From the NCBI GenBank assembly GCA_016839875.1, contig JAEOTK010000347.1:1-5822 (forward strand): a stretch of 5,822 bases of DNA, in the 5' to 3' direction. Below the pieces are notes generated by a model. It did not search any database, was not told the DNA's origin, and was given only the letters and a program-made list of their open reading frames with translations. The stretch comes from Candidatus Heimdallarchaeota archaeon (GTDB taxonomy: Archaea > Asgardarchaeota > Heimdallarchaeia > Heimdallarchaeales > Heimdallarchaeaceae). The position numbers and the translations under genes are program-made. The number at the start of each line of letters is the position of its first letter. The first letter of the stretch is position 1. Shown piece by piece: positions 1 through 5,822 of this stretch.

Positions 1-1532
1 CAGTAGGCATAACTCCAGTTTTAGCAGAACAATTAGCTCACCCAAAGTTCAAAGAAGGTTTCGCAAAATATCTCCAAGAAAGAATCGATGCTAGTTATAA
101 AGATAAAGATCATTTCAACTGGATAGGTGATAATGAAACAGCAAAATTAGCAGAACGCTGGGCAAATTATTATTCTTCAGTTAAGCAGCAATTCACCGAA
201 AGATTCCACAAAGATCTACTAGGTGGCTACAAGTATTTATTAGATAAAAACGCAATTGAGATAATTTCCAGTGGTGTCAGTCATGGTTATTTTCCTCTAT
301 TAGGAAAAGAAGAATCAGTCTATGCTCAAATTAGGGCTGGACAAGAAATATACAACAAACATTTTGGAAGAGAACATTCCAATGGAATCTGGTTACCTGA
401 ATTAGCTTATCGACCAGGATATAGATGGAAAAATCCTATTACTGGAGAAGAACTCGAAAGAAAAGGTGTTGAACACTTTCTATCTCTGAATAATATCAGA
501 TATTTCCTAGTTGATACACCTTTATTACGGGGAGGAGAAGGTATCGGTGCTTATCTAAAAAGATTCGATGCACTACAGCTTCTCTGGAAGCAATTTGAGA
601 AGGAAAAACAAGAAATTCAAGGAACTAATGAATCAATCTATAGACCCTACTATTCCAATGATGAAGTAATATTTTTCACAAGAGATGATAAAACAGGCAT
701 TCTAGTCTGGTCAGGTGATATTGGATTTCCAGGTGATCAGTGGTATTTAGAGTTTCACAAAAAACACTGGCCTTCAGGAAATAGATACTGGAGAATAACT
801 GGACCTGATAAGGACTTAGGAGAGAAGGAATTATATAATCCTGATCAAGTTATAGGACGTTTAGATGAGAATTCTGAATACTTTGTGAAGATAGCAAAAG
901 AAAGCTTAATGGGTTATTATGATAAAGAAAAATCTCCTGGTATAGTAGTAAGTCCATACGATTTCGAGCTTTTCGGACATTGGTTCTTCGAAGGTGTAGG
1001 ATTCCTTGAGAGAGTAATTAATCATTTCAATGAAGATAATGAAATAGCAACTATAACAGGTTCAAAGTATTTAGAGAAGTATCCTCCAAAGAAGGATAAG
1101 ATTATCTCGCTACCTGAAGGATCATGGGGCGAAGGGAATTTCCATTGGATTTGGCTTAATCACGATACTCAGTGGTGTTGGAAATATATCTATGAATGTG
1201 AAGAGAAATACTTGCAATTAATCAAAGAATATAGAGATAAACATCATAACCATTTTGAGATAGTAACAAGAATCATCAACCAAATGGGAAGAGAGTTATT
1301 TCTCTTATCATCTTCAGATTGGGAATTTCTCATTTCAACTTTCAGTGCTAGAGATTATGCTGAACATAGAGTAACTCTTCATTATGAGAATTTCAAGAAA
1401 CTGGAGAAATTATTTAGAAAAATAACCGAAACACCTCTCACAGAACAAGAATATCAGTTTCTGGAAAAACTAGAAGAAGAAGATTCAATAGGGTGGGGTA
1501 TGAACGTGCAAGATTGGTTCATTATCCCATAA
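1..1532 (+). CDS. GH57 1,4-alpha-glucan branching enzyme, 5'-truncated by the window edge
   Basis: The frame is open from base 3 to the TAA at 1530-1532 (509 residues, numbered here from base 3). The GTG at 885 is an internal codon, not the start. The enzyme cuts alpha-1,4-glucan and rejoins the piece through an alpha-1,6 bond, making branched glycogen in the cytoplasm. GH57 motifs visible: motif 2 GVSHGYFPLL (91-100); motif 3 GIWLPELAYRP (128-138) with candidate nucleophile E133; motif 4 SPYDFELFGHW (317-327) with candidate acid/base D320; motif 5 EGSWGEGNFHWIW (372-384). The Trp-rich motif 5 and FPGDQWYLEFHKKHW (242-256) are typical of branching enzymes rather than GH57 amylases. Y184 lies about 51 residues after E133, where characterised GH57 branching enzymes carry their catalytic-loop tyrosine (from memory of the family). 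Motif 1 (HxPY) and roughly 50-70 N-terminal residues lie upstream. No C-terminal helix-hairpin-helix extension is present, unlike the long Thermococcus enzyme. Confidence 0.93.
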   Translation, partial: VGITPVLAEQLAHPKFKEGFAKYLQERIDASYKDKDHFNWIGDNETAKLAERWANYYSSVKQQFTERFHKDLLGGYKYLLDKNAIEIISSGVSHGYFPLLGKEESVYAQIRAGQEIYNKHFGREHSNGIWLPELAYRPGYRWKNPITGEELERKGVEHFLSLNNIRYFLVDTPLLRGGEGIGAYLKRFDALQLLWKQFEKEKQEIQGTNESIYRPYYSNDEVIFFTRDDKTGILVWSGDIGFPGDQWYLEFHKKHWPSGNRYWRITGPDKDLGEKELYNPDQVIGRLDENSEYFVKIAKESLMGYYDKEKSPGIVVSPYDFELFGHWFFEGVGFLERVINHFNEDNEIATITGSKYLEKYPPKKDKIISLPEGSWGEGNFHWIWLNHDTQWCWKYIYECEEKYLQLIKEYRDKHHNHFEIVTRIINQMGRELFLLSSSDWEFLISTFSARDYAEHRVTLHYENFKKLEKLFRKITETPLTEQEYQFLEKLEEEDSIGWGMNVQDWFIIP

Positions 1533-1544
1533 TCCATCAAGAAA

Positions 1545-1550
1545 TTTTTT
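1545..1550 (+). terminator. Candidate U-run terminator after the branching enzyme gene
   Basis: Six consecutive T residues begin 12 bases after the TAA stop, with no evident hairpin before them. Archaeal transcription can end at U-rich tracts without a hairpin, so this is a plausible but weak stop signal between the branching enzyme and the next gene. A run of six T is not rare in DNA this AT-rich. Confidence 0.3.
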
Positions 1551-1573
1551 CAACACAACATTTAACAGAGAAT

Positions 1574-1582
1574 AATATAAAT
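1574..1582 (+). promoter_or_regulatory. TATA-like element upstream of the beta-helix gene
   Basis: The sequence AATATAAAT lies 30 bases before the ATG at 1613, in the only gap between the two plus-strand genes, and is preceded by a purine-rich AGAGAA that could act as a BRE-like element. With the usual archaeal spacing of about 25 bases, transcription would begin near 1600-1606, giving a very short leader that starts at or just before the Shine-Dalgarno motif. It supports separate transcription of the beta-helix gene but may be chance in AT-rich DNA. Confidence 0.4.
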
Positions 1583-1601
1583 TCAATATGCTAGTTTCTT
1601 G

Positions 1602-1607
1602 AAGGAG
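1602..1607 (+). promoter_or_regulatory. Shine-Dalgarno motif of the beta-helix gene
   Basis: AAGGAG is followed by five bases and then the ATG at 1613. The strong match and standard spacing fix the start codon of the beta-helix protein, directly ahead of a basic N-terminus and hydrophobic signal segment. Confidence 0.75.
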
Positions 1608-1612
1608 ATTAC

Positions 1613-3112
1613 ATGAGAAATCGTTTGTTTCTTTCTACAATCTTAATGATGGCTTTGTTTATTAATTTCACGTCTAATGTTTCTCCTTTTTATTCATTTA
1701 GTAAAATGAAACAGATATCATGGAAACAATATACTCTGATTACACCTCATGAACCAATAATAATTATCTCTGATGATAATTTCTCAGACTATGGTTTCAT
1801 TGGTGAAGGATCTGAATATATACCATATTTGATAGATTCCTTAGAAATCATTACTACTACCTCTCTAAACGGTATTTATATCTCGAATACAACAAAATAC
1901 TTTGTTGTACAGAATTGTTATGTTGAATCTATTGCTGATGGAATAATGCTAGAAAATGTTGCAGAAAATACAGCTGTCATTGCAAATAATTTCTGTTTAA
2001 ACCATGATTACTCTGGCATAAGAATCTTCTCATCTCCAGGCACTAAAATAACTGGAAATACTTGCGCAAGAAGTATATGGTATGGCATTAGGCTTCAGAA
2101 TTCACCCTTTTGTACACTAACGAATAATACTTGCTTTAATAACATCGAAGATGGAATAATACTGTCCTATTCTGGTAATTCTACTATCTCTAACAATAAC
2201 TGCTCAAATAATGAATACAATGGGATAAATCTTTCACTCTCCGAATATTCTATAGTTTTTAACAATACATGCAAAAACAATCATAATGGTATCCGGCAGT
2301 ATTCTAGTGACTTCACTTCTGATCTTAACAATACTTGTGTGAACAACAGTAATCAAGGAATTTACTTGTATTTTTCAGATGAGTGTCTAGTGGAAAACAA
2401 TATCTGTGTAAATAACAAAGACGGCATCACCTTAACTTTTACTGAATTTGATAGAATAGAGAATAATTATTGCATAGATAATGAAGGAGAGGGTATTCGC
2501 TTGTCAATCGCTGAATCTACTATGATTCTAAACAACACCTTCAATGCTAATTCTTTAGGTATGTACTTTCATGAAGCAAATTCAACAAAGATAAAGAGAA
2601 ATACGATTTCATTGAATCGTGATAATGGTGTTACTTTCTATGTTTCAAGTTACACTAATTTATCTGAGAATGTAATTCTAGATAATCTTGGAAATGGTAT
2701 AGAATTTTCTAACTCAAAGAATAACGGTGTTTCATATAACTTGATACAATCTAATTTCAAGTATGGAGTTTATCTAAGCAAAGATTCACATTTTAATAAA
2801 ATCCATCATAATACTTTTGCAAATAATAGTTTCGAATCATCATCTCAAGCATGTGACAATGGTGAAAACAATTTGTTCTATGATATCTCACGAAATGAAG
2901 GAAATTTCTGGTCTAATCTTAAAAGAAGAAAGGAATACCCAATAGAAGGTTCAGCAAATAATTTTGATCCATATCCTTTGAAGGATCCAATTGCTCCTTT
3001 CCTAATAACTTCACAAACAGCCTATTCAGGAATCTGTTTTACACTGTTTTCTCTCACAATTATCTCATTGATTATAGTAATATTGAACTTGAGAAAAAGA
3101 CTGTTTGTTTAA
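1613..3112 (+). CDS. Secreted, membrane-anchored right-handed parallel beta-helix repeat protein (NosD/PbH1-like)
   Basis: A 499-residue protein of unknown specific role. Residues 1-24 look like a signal peptide: MRNR, then a hydrophobic stretch LFLSTILMMALFI. Residues 46-98 form a lead-in domain (HEPIII, DDNFSDYGFIGEGS, GIYISNTTKYFVV) of the kind that precedes archaeal beta-helix domains. Residues 101-406 hold about thirteen 22-24-residue rungs of the form NNxCxNNxxGIxLxxS. A closing segment (GNFWSNLK ... IEGSANNFDPYPL, 430-456) matches the usual end of these domains. Residues 472-492 are a transmembrane helix followed by the basic tail LRKRLFV, so the helix domain should be outside the cell. 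There are about thirteen NxS/T sequons after the signal region. The fold resembles carbohydrate-acting and copper-maturation (NosD) proteins, but the fold alone does not define a substrate: a surface adhesin, glycan-binding or structural role is equally possible. Its position between glycogen genes may be incidental. Fold is confident; function is not. Confidence 0.9.
   Translation: MRNRLFLSTILMMALFINFTSNVSPFYSFSKMKQISWKQYTLITPHEPIIIISDDNFSDYGFIGEGSEYIPYLIDSLEIITTTSLNGIYISNTTKYFVVQNCYVESIADGIMLENVAENTAVIANNFCLNHDYSGIRIFSSPGTKITGNTCARSIWYGIRLQNSPFCTLTNNTCFNNIEDGIILSYSGNSTISNNNCSNNEYNGINLSLSEYSIVFNNTCKNNHNGIRQYSSDFTSDLNNTCVNNSNQGIYLYFSDECLVENNICVNNKDGITLTFTEFDRIENNYCIDNEGEGIRLSIAESTMILNNTFNANSLGMYFHEANSTKIKRNTISLNRDNGVTFYVSSYTNLSENVILDNLGNGIEFSNSKNNGVSYNLIQSNFKYGVYLSKDSHFNKIHHNTFANNSFESSSQACDNGENNLFYDISRNEGNFWSNLKRRKEYPIEGSANNFDPYPLKDPIAPFLITSQTAYSGICFTLFSLTIISLIIVILNLRKRLFV
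1913..2830 (+). repeat. Tandem beta-helix rungs with a periodic cysteine ladder
   Basis: Within the beta-helix protein (residues 101-406), the rung motif recurs every 22-24 residues. Cysteines occupy one equivalent position at residues 102, 128, 151, 174, 197, 220, 242, 265 and 287. From the next rung on, the same position is F310, I332, I355, I378 and F402. The preceding residues keep an N-x-[C/F/I] pattern throughout. The DNA copies have diverged (for example AATAATACTTGC at 2123, compared with AACAATACATGC and AACAATACTTGT further on), so the array is old rather than a recent expansion. Confidence 0.88.
3026..3088 (+). other. C-terminal transmembrane anchor of the beta-helix protein
   Basis: This stretch encodes residues 472-492, an uninterrupted hydrophobic run (SGICFTLFSLTIISLIIVIL) followed by NLRKRLFV. 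The positive tail after the helix places the C-terminus in the cytoplasm and the repeats outside. It is a single-pass anchor. Confidence 0.8.
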
Positions 3113-3120
3113 AACAAACA
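3102..3120. terminator. Perfect inverted repeat at the convergent gene junction, possible bidirectional terminator
   Basis: TGTTTGTTT, a single A, then AAACAAACA form a perfect 9-bp inverted repeat. It overlaps the last codons and stop of the beta-helix gene (TAA 3110-3112) and fills most of the 13-bp gap to the glgA stop (3126). A hairpin would have a 6-bp stem and a 7-base loop. T-rich sequence follows on both strands (TTATTCTATTTCTTATTT on plus; TCTTTTTCTC on minus). The layout suits a shared terminator, but the stem is weak and AT-rich. Confidence 0.45.
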
Positions 3121-3125
3121 TTATT

Positions 3126-4580
3126 CTATTTCTTATTTAGAGCGTATTGATAAACTTCTTCCCATCGTTTTGCTGCGTTTTTCCATGAGAAATCTATATT
3201 CATTATCTTTCGTTGAAGATTTACCCATTTCTCTGGTTCCTTCTTGTAAAGATTTACAGCTCTTTTTACAGCTTTGAAGAATTCATCTGCATCCATGTTG
3301 TCAAAAACAAATCCTGTTCCCTCCTCAGTTTTTGCTATATAATTTTGAACAGTATCAGATAAACCTCCTGTATTCCTCACGACAGGAACAGCTCCATAAA
3401 CCATAGAGTACATTTGATTTAAACCACATGGTTCATAAGCACTAGGCATTAGAAACATATCAGATGCAGCTTCAATCTGATGAGCCAATACATTATCAAA
3501 CATGATATTAATTGAACAATCTTCAGGATACTGCTTTTCTTTTTCTTTGAAACTCTTTTCAAGTTCAGAATCACCTGTACCTAGAAGAATAAATTGAACT
3601 TTGAGTTTCATTATCTCATCGAATTTTTCTAAAATTAAATCCAAACCCTTCTGTGTTGCTAATCTTGAAATAATTCCTAGAAGAGGTTCTCTTGAGAGTT
3701 TAAGATTGAGTTTTTCTTGAAGATAGCTCTTATTATCAGCTTTTCTATGAAGACTTTTAGAATCATAATTATAAACAATTGTTTTGTCTTTTTTAGGATT
3801 CCACACAGTTAAATCTATTCCATGCACAATTCCAAATAGATCTTCCTTTCTTTCTTTGATATATTCTTCTAATCCATAACCAAATTCTTTGGTTTGAATT
3901 TCTTTAGAGTATTTTGAGCTAACGGTTGTAAGTGCATCTGCATAGACTACTGCAGCTTTCATGAAATTGATTTGATCGTAAAAACCAAGAAGTTCTTCAC
4001 TGAAATATATATCTGGAATTTGAGCATCTGCAATATCTTCTAGAGGATAGATTCCTTGATACCCTATATTGTGAATTGTAAAAACAGATTTAGTTTTTCT
4101 AAATAGATCAATCTCTTTATATTCTGTTTTAAGATAAAATGGTAAAAGGCCTGTATGCCAGTCATTAACATGAATAATATCTGGAGCAAATTTCAACCAT
4201 TTTAGTGCTTCAAAAACAGCTTTTGTGAAAGTAATAAACCTGTAAGCACTATCTGGGTAATCTTCTCCTTTTTCATCACCATAGATCCCATCCCTATAAA
4301 GATAGGAATTCTTGATGAAATAGATAGGTACCTTAGAATTAGGTAAAAATGAAACATAAAGATCGAATAACTCTGTCTTTTCTCCAATCGTAGTTGTAAG
4401 GTTTTTCTTTACTTTTTGAAGTCTAAACTTTTTTGGGTCAATATTTTTGTAGAGTGGAGATATAAGTAATATTTTATGTTTTAATCCGTGCATAGCTTTA
4501 GGAAATGCTGAGGAAACATCTCCTAAACCCCCTGTTTTTGAAAAAGGTGCTACTTCAGCTGATACGAATGCTATCTTCAT
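3126..4580 (-). CDS. glgA: Glycogen (starch) synthase, GT5 family
   Basis: A full-length 484-residue GT-B glycosyltransferase, close to the 477 residues of the E. coli enzyme. It transfers glucose from ADP-glucose (archaeal members may also use UDP-glucose) to the non-reducing end of alpha-1,4-glucan in the cytoplasm. The N-terminal motif KTGGLGDV (15-22) binds the sugar nucleotide. HVNDWHTG (137-144) and TIHNIGYQG (168-176, with H170) are typical active-site segments. SRLATQKG (305-312) supplies R306 and K311, which contact the phosphates. EPCGL (383-387) contains E383, equivalent to the essential glutamate of E. coli GlgA, and NTGGLSD (403-409) is the C-terminal nucleotide site. GTGFVFDNMDADEF near 421-434 and a closing helix complete the fold. 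No key residue is missing. The ATG sits 26 bases inside the end of the upstream GH57 gene, with its own Shine-Dalgarno motif, so translation is probably coupled. No ADP-glucose pyrophosphorylase gene is visible in the window. Confidence 0.96.
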   Translation of the reverse strand: MKIAFVSAEVAPFSKTGGLGDVSSAFPKAMHGLKHKILLISPLYKNIDPKKFRLQKVKKNLTTTIGEKTELFDLYVSFLPNSKVPIYFIKNSYLYRDGIYGDEKGEDYPDSAYRFITFTKAVFEALKWLKFAPDIIHVNDWHTGLLPFYLKTEYKEIDLFRKTKSVFTIHNIGYQGIYPLEDIADAQIPDIYFSEELLGFYDQINFMKAAVVYADALTTVSSKYSKEIQTKEFGYGLEEYIKERKEDLFGIVHGIDLTVWNPKKDKTIVYNYDSKSLHRKADNKSYLQEKLNLKLSREPLLGIISRLATQKGLDLILEKFDEIMKLKVQFILLGTGDSELEKSFKEKEKQYPEDCSINIMFDNVLAHQIEAASDMFLMPSAYEPCGLNQMYSMVYGAVPVVRNTGGLSDTVQNYIAKTEEGTGFVFDNMDADEFFKAVKRAVNLYKKEPEKWVNLQRKIMNIDFSWKNAAKRWEEVYQYALNKK

Positions 4581-5724
4581 TTTGATCCTCTATTATTGCT
4601 ATAATGTCTACTATCCTTTGGATAATGTCATTTGATAGGTTAAAAATTATTTGCTTTGACTTATTTGGTAAAATTTCTATCATTTCCAATAGTGTTTCTC
4701 TTTGAAGTTGTAATCCTAAGAGTATTAACTCTGAGCTCCAATAATCTCTAGAAGCCCACCAAAATTGGCATGAATAATGAGAAGCTTGATAGTCATCAAA
4801 CCAACTCCCCATTTCAATAAACTCTCTTACCCTTTCTAGTAATTGAATGTGATTTTGCTGTAGTTGATGTATTGAATTCAGAGGATGGCTCCATAGAGGA
4901 AAAGGGTTTGATTCTTCAAGATCTTTTTCACTTGTTGACCATGTTGTTGTATTGAATGTTTCAATAAAAACATCACTTGGAAATTTTCTTAAACTTAAAG
5001 TTAGGGTGGATGTTTCCACTCTTTCAGAAATCTCAAAGAAAAAATTATAGTATTTCTCATGATGCTCACCGAAAGTTTCCAAATCCATTGCTAGAACTAT
5101 AGGATAATTAGTTGATTTATATGACTTTTCTAAATCTTCAATAGCTTCTTCAATTTCTTTGTTATAGAAATCAAATGAAATATTGTTGCTTATTTTTTTG
5201 TTTCTCTTGAGAAGGAGAATATTTCTACCGTTCTCTAATTCATAAATGCCACCAAATGGGTGATAACTAATATTCTCTGGTGTCACCATTATCTCGTAAC
5301 CTTCATTAATAATCTGCGGTATAAGCTCCATGGAAACTGCAAGTTCTGGTGAGAAAAATACTCCAGTATTAACACCAAGAATATTGTGGATAGTTTCTTT
5401 CTGTCTTTTAATCTGATAACGTTGATCCTGTGGAGATAGAAGAGGAAGAATAGGATGATAGAAAGCTGACCCCATGAGCTCAACTTGATTTGCTTGTATT
5501 GCTTTTTCCAAGAGTTCTAGAACCTCTGGATATTTAATTGCTAATTTCTCAAGCAAACATCCTGTGATATTCAAATTAATTTTTACACCAGGTTTTTTTA
5601 TGAGTAATTTTAGAAAAGGAATATAACAATTTTTGATAATTCTCTTGAGTATTTTTTCATCTTGTGTTATAGGCTGATATGCATGTAAAACAAAAACTAC
5701 AGGAACCCTTTTCTCTTTATTCAC
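4555..5724 (-). CDS. GH57 alpha-amylase-like glycoside hydrolase (archaeal MJ1611-type)
   Basis: A 389-residue cytoplasmic enzyme with no signal peptide. It probably hydrolyses or transfers alpha-1,4-glucan, acting on stored glycogen. All five GH57 motifs can be placed: HAYQP (14-18); GSAFYHPIL (85-93); GVFFSPELAVS (121-131) with candidate nucleophile E127; AMDLETFGEHH (212-222) with candidate acid/base D214; and a region near 313-325 containing HYSCQFWWAS. The DxETFGEH and SCQFWWAS forms resemble the amylase-like group that includes Methanocaldococcus MJ1611 (recalled, not searched), not the branching enzyme at the other end of the window. The start is GTG at 5724, chosen because GGAGGA lies six bases upstream and because it puts HAYQP near the N-terminus. 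It overlaps glgA by 26 bases, so the two are almost surely co-transcribed. Exact activity (endo-amylase, 4-alpha-glucanotransferase, trimming enzyme) cannot be read from sequence. Confidence 0.88.
   Translation of the reverse strand: MNKEKRVPVVFVLHAYQPITQDEKILKRIIKNCYIPFLKLLIKKPGVKINLNITGCLLEKLAIKYPEVLELLEKAIQANQVELMGSAFYHPILPLLSPQDQRYQIKRQKETIHNILGVNTGVFFSPELAVSMELIPQIINEGYEIMVTPENISYHPFGGIYELENGRNILLLKRNKKISNNISFDFYNKEIEEAIEDLEKSYKSTNYPIVLAMDLETFGEHHEKYYNFFFEISERVETSTLTLSLRKFPSDVFIETFNTTTWSTSEKDLEESNPFPLWSHPLNSIHQLQQNHIQLLERVREFIEMGSWFDDYQASHYSCQFWWASRDYWSSELILLGLQLQRETLLEMIEILPNKSKQIIFNLSNDIIQRIVDIIAIIEDQNEDSIRIS
4584..4590 (-). promoter_or_regulatory. Shine-Dalgarno motif of glgA inside the GH57 gene
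   Basis: Read on the minus strand this is GAGGATC, followed by three A and the ATG at 4580-4578. It lies within the coding sequence of the upstream GH57 hydrolase and supports this ATG, which also places the KTGGLGDV motif at the normal distance from the N-terminus. Confidence 0.65.
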
Positions 5725-5730
5725 AAAATA

Positions 5731-5736
5731 TCCTCC
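5731..5736 (-). promoter_or_regulatory. Shine-Dalgarno motif deciding the GTG start of the GH57 hydrolase
   Basis: Read on the minus strand this is GGAGGA, six bases before GTG (5724-5722). An ATG overlaps this motif just upstream but runs into TGA after five codons in another frame, so GTG is the supported start. Confidence 0.75.
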
Positions 5737-5758
5737 ATAGTTACTTACTAAAATCTTT

Positions 5759-5822
5759 CTAGTTTTCTTTCATTATCTTAGCAACATCTTCTGGAAACAT
5801 AGTTGCAATTCTATATGTCTCC
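5759..5822 (-). CDS. Possible C-terminal end of an unidentified upstream gene
   Basis: From the right edge, one minus-strand frame reads ETYRIATMFPEDVAKIMKEN and stops at TAG (5761-5759), leaving 34 bases before the GTG of the GH57 hydrolase. The composition looks like a normal soluble protein tail. The short gap would fit a third member of the minus-strand unit. A second frame is also open to base 5770, but its peptide (RHIELQLCFQKMLLR) looks less natural. Twenty residues are too few to name a family, and the gene itself lies outside the window. Confidence 0.4.
   Translation of the reverse strand, partial: ETYRIATMFPEDVAKIMKEN

Noticed and set aside
885..1532. A separate 215-residue protein beginning at the GTG at 885
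   Set aside because: The same frame is open to the left edge and carries GH57 motifs 2 and 3 upstream of 885, so this GTG is an internal valine codon of the branching enzyme.
1913..2830. Recent DNA tandem repeat or CRISPR-like array in the Asn-rich region
   Set aside because: The periodicity is clear in protein (22-24 residues) but the DNA copies differ widely and there are no constant repeats with unique spacers.
1613..3112. Calling the beta-helix protein NosD (copper insertion for nitrous oxide reductase)
   Set aside because: Only the general repeat fold is shared; no nos genes are nearby, and the C-terminal anchor and repeat style fit the large archaeal surface beta-helix group better.
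4202..4387. 61-codon open frame on the minus strand
   Set aside because: It lies wholly inside glgA in another frame; the glgA frame carries the conserved GT5 sequence and this one shows no recognisable protein or ribosome binding site.
5289..5483. 64-codon open frame on the minus strand
   Set aside because: It lies wholly inside the GH57 hydrolase over motifs 2 and 3; its composition is that of an out-of-frame translation.
4555..5724. The second GH57 protein as another branching enzyme
   Set aside because: It lacks the SPYD..LFGHW and EGSW..GN.HxxW motifs and the WLPExAYRP form, and instead has DxETFGEH and SCQFWWAS typical of amylase-like members.

Overview
The window is AT-rich, with four clear protein genes and one gene edge. 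It reads as an archaeal carbohydrate-storage locus interrupted by a gene for a surface protein. An archaeon is suggested by the GH57-type branching enzyme and GH57 amylase alongside a GT5 glycogen synthase, by Shine-Dalgarno motifs of the GGAGG type, and by a TATA-like element ahead of the second gene. It is also suggested by an extracytoplasmic parallel beta-helix protein rich in 'NNTC.NN..GI.L' repeats and ending in a C-terminal membrane anchor. That last protein style is common in Asgard archaea (Heimdall/Loki/Thor-type) and in some methanogens. The Asgard assignment is inference; nothing here proves it.

Layout: on the + strand, a GH57 1,4-alpha-glucan branching enzyme (1-1532) enters from the left edge and lacks only its N-terminal part. 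After an 80-bp gap with a T-run and a TATA-like element, a secreted, membrane-anchored beta-helix protein (1613-3112) follows. It meets a minus-strand unit tail to tail, with only 13 bp between the two stops and a perfect 9-bp inverted repeat across the junction. The minus-strand unit, in transcription order, is the possible last codons of an unknown gene (5759-5822), a GH57 amylase-like hydrolase (GTG start at 5724, end 4555), then glycogen synthase GlgA (4580-3126). GlgA starts inside the end of the amylase gene (26-nt overlap).

How the genes fit: GlgA extends linear alpha-1,4-glucan from a sugar nucleotide, the GH57 branching enzyme introduces alpha-1,6 branches, and the GH57 amylase-like enzyme would trim, rearrange or mobilise the polymer. 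The overlap of the hydrolase and synthase genes points to coupled production of opposing activities. The beta-helix protein has no evident link to glycogen. It carries a signal peptide, about thirteen NxS/T sequons and a C-terminal transmembrane anchor, so it most likely sits outside the cell. Its most striking feature is a ladder of nine cysteines, eight of them 22-23 residues apart. I saw no RNA genes, CRISPR arrays or mobile elements.
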